Source of the DNA: an uncultured Eubacteriales bacterium
GTDB lineage: Bacteria; Bacillota; Clostridia; Monoglobales; Monoglobaceae
Reading direction: 5' to 3'
DNA length: 5,796 nucleotides
Assembly: GCA_958346135.1 (NCBI GenBank)
Contig: CATVQN010000086.1
Coordinates: forward strand, 1-5,796
The translations under genes and the position numbers were made by a program. The notes below the pieces were generated by a model. It saw nothing but the letters and a program-made list of their open reading frames with translations, had not been told where the DNA came from and ran no database searches. This document shows, piece by piece, positions 5,115-5,796 of the stretch. How positions within the stretch are numbered: the first letter of the stretch is position 1; every line of letters starts with the position of its first letter.

Positions 5115-5796
5115 ATGAAGAACTATAAGGGGGCAGTTTTCTTTGATGTAGACGGAACTCTGGTAGATGAAAGGCTGGAGATTTTTAAGCCTACTCTCAA
5201 GACAATTGAATCAATTCAAAAGCTGAAAGAAAACGGGTATCTGGTGGGAATTGCTACAGGTCGGGCACGCTGTTATGTGCCGGATATGGGAATTGATTTT
5301 GATTGTTATGTGAGTTGTAACGGCGCTGCAGCGGAGGTGGATGGACAGGAAATCTTTAATGATTATATTCCGGAAAAGGATCTGTTATCTCTGATCGATT
5401 TTATGGAAAAAGAGGGTATCGGATATGACCTGGAATCAGCAGATGCCTGTTATGTACAGGAGAAAGCGGTGGAGAGATTTCAAAAATTTATTGAGATTTT
5501 TCGCATTCCGTTTCAGGAGTGTTTTTCTGTCCTAAAGGATCCGAGAGGCCTAAAGATTAACAAAATCCTGATTGCCTTTGATACGCTGTCGCAGTTTGAA
5601 CATATGAAAGAACATCTGAGCGGAAAGTACTCGGTCATTCGTCATCATCAGCATTTTTCGGCAGATGTGGGAAAGGCGCATATGAGCAAAGCCACCGGAA
5701 TCCGTGCCGTGATTGAAAAGCTGAATTTGGACATGAAAAAAACCTATGCCTTCGGCGATGACGGAAATGACGTTGAAATGCTGACGGCGGTAGGCT
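5115..5796 (+). CDS. Cof-type HAD superfamily phosphatase (partial, 3' end missing)
   Basis: An open frame runs from ATG 5115 to the window edge, giving 227 codons plus one base. It is a haloacid dehalogenase superfamily hydrolase of the Cof/class IIB type, cytoplasmic Mg2+-dependent phosphatases that usually act on sugar phosphates or similar small molecules. Motif I is FFDVDGTLVD, with nucleophile Asp11 and acid/base Asp13. Motif II is GIATGR, with Thr48. The cap domain follows, and lysines in the DVGKAHMSKATG stretch (about 189-200) are candidates for motif III. Motif IV, FGDDGNDVEML, is near the right edge. All catalytic motifs are therefore present, and against a usual length near 260 residues only about 30-40 are missing. 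GAGGAG at 5101-5106 lies 8 nt before the ATG. The substrate cannot be read from sequence. The gene is divergent from ygiQ and has its own promoter. Confidence 0.94.
   Translation, partial: MKNYKGAVFFDVDGTLVDERLEIFKPTLKTIESIQKLKENGYLVGIATGRARCYVPDMGIDFDCYVSCNGAAAEVDGQEIFNDYIPEKDLLSLIDFMEKEGIGYDLESADACYVQEKAVERFQKFIEIFRIPFQECFSVLKDPRGLKINKILIAFDTLSQFEHMKEHLSGKYSVIRHHQHFSADVGKAHMSKATGIRAVIEKLNLDMKKTYAFGDDGNDVEMLTAVG

Noticed and set aside
1..5796. Search for CRISPR arrays, insertion sequences, tRNA or rRNA genes and a new multi-gene system
   Set aside because: I saw no direct repeats with spacers, no transposase or integrase motifs, no cloverleaf or rRNA sequence, and no run of unknown co-directional genes. 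The gene content looks like core chromosome.

Overview
The window reads as ordinary chromosomal DNA from a low-to-moderate GC Firmicute, most likely a Clostridia member of Lachnospiraceae type. The evidence is the strong AGGAGG-type ribosome binding sites, consensus sigma-A promoters with 17-bp spacers, T-tailed hairpin terminators, a long-form hibernation factor, and a YgiQ-family radical SAM gene of clostridial style. No mobile element, CRISPR array, rRNA, tRNA or phage gene is visible.

Layout from left to right. (1) Positions 1-60 hold the first 20 codons of a minus-strand gene that leaves the window. (2) hpf, the long ribosome hibernation promoting factor, lies on the minus strand at 219-752. 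It has its own promoter (822-850) and an intrinsic terminator (183-209), so it is probably a single-gene transcript. (3) A plus-strand serine hydrolase of the beta-lactamase/class C fold lies at 1042-2226, with its own extended -10 promoter. (4) A hairpin with T-tracts on both strands (2229-2281) separates it from the convergent folD. (5) folD (2314-3174) and a YgiQ-family radical SAM gene (3050-5008) lie on the minus strand and overlap by 125 bp; they almost certainly share one transcript starting near 5008. (6) A Cof-type HAD phosphatase begins at 5115 on the plus strand and runs off the right edge. It is divergent from ygiQ, with the two promoters back to back.

The genes do not form one obvious pathway. 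FolD serves one-carbon metabolism, HPF preserves ribosomes in stasis, and the hydrolase, YgiQ protein and HAD phosphatase have no firmly assignable substrates. I do not see a new defence or mobile system. The parts most worth a second look are at the ygiQ locus. Its promoter places the transcription start on the ATG itself, with no Shine-Dalgarno sequence (a predicted leaderless mRNA). A perfect 8-bp-arm palindrome overlaps that promoter. Its last 41 codons are overprinted on the start of folD in another frame and encode a strongly basic, Arg/Gly-rich tail.
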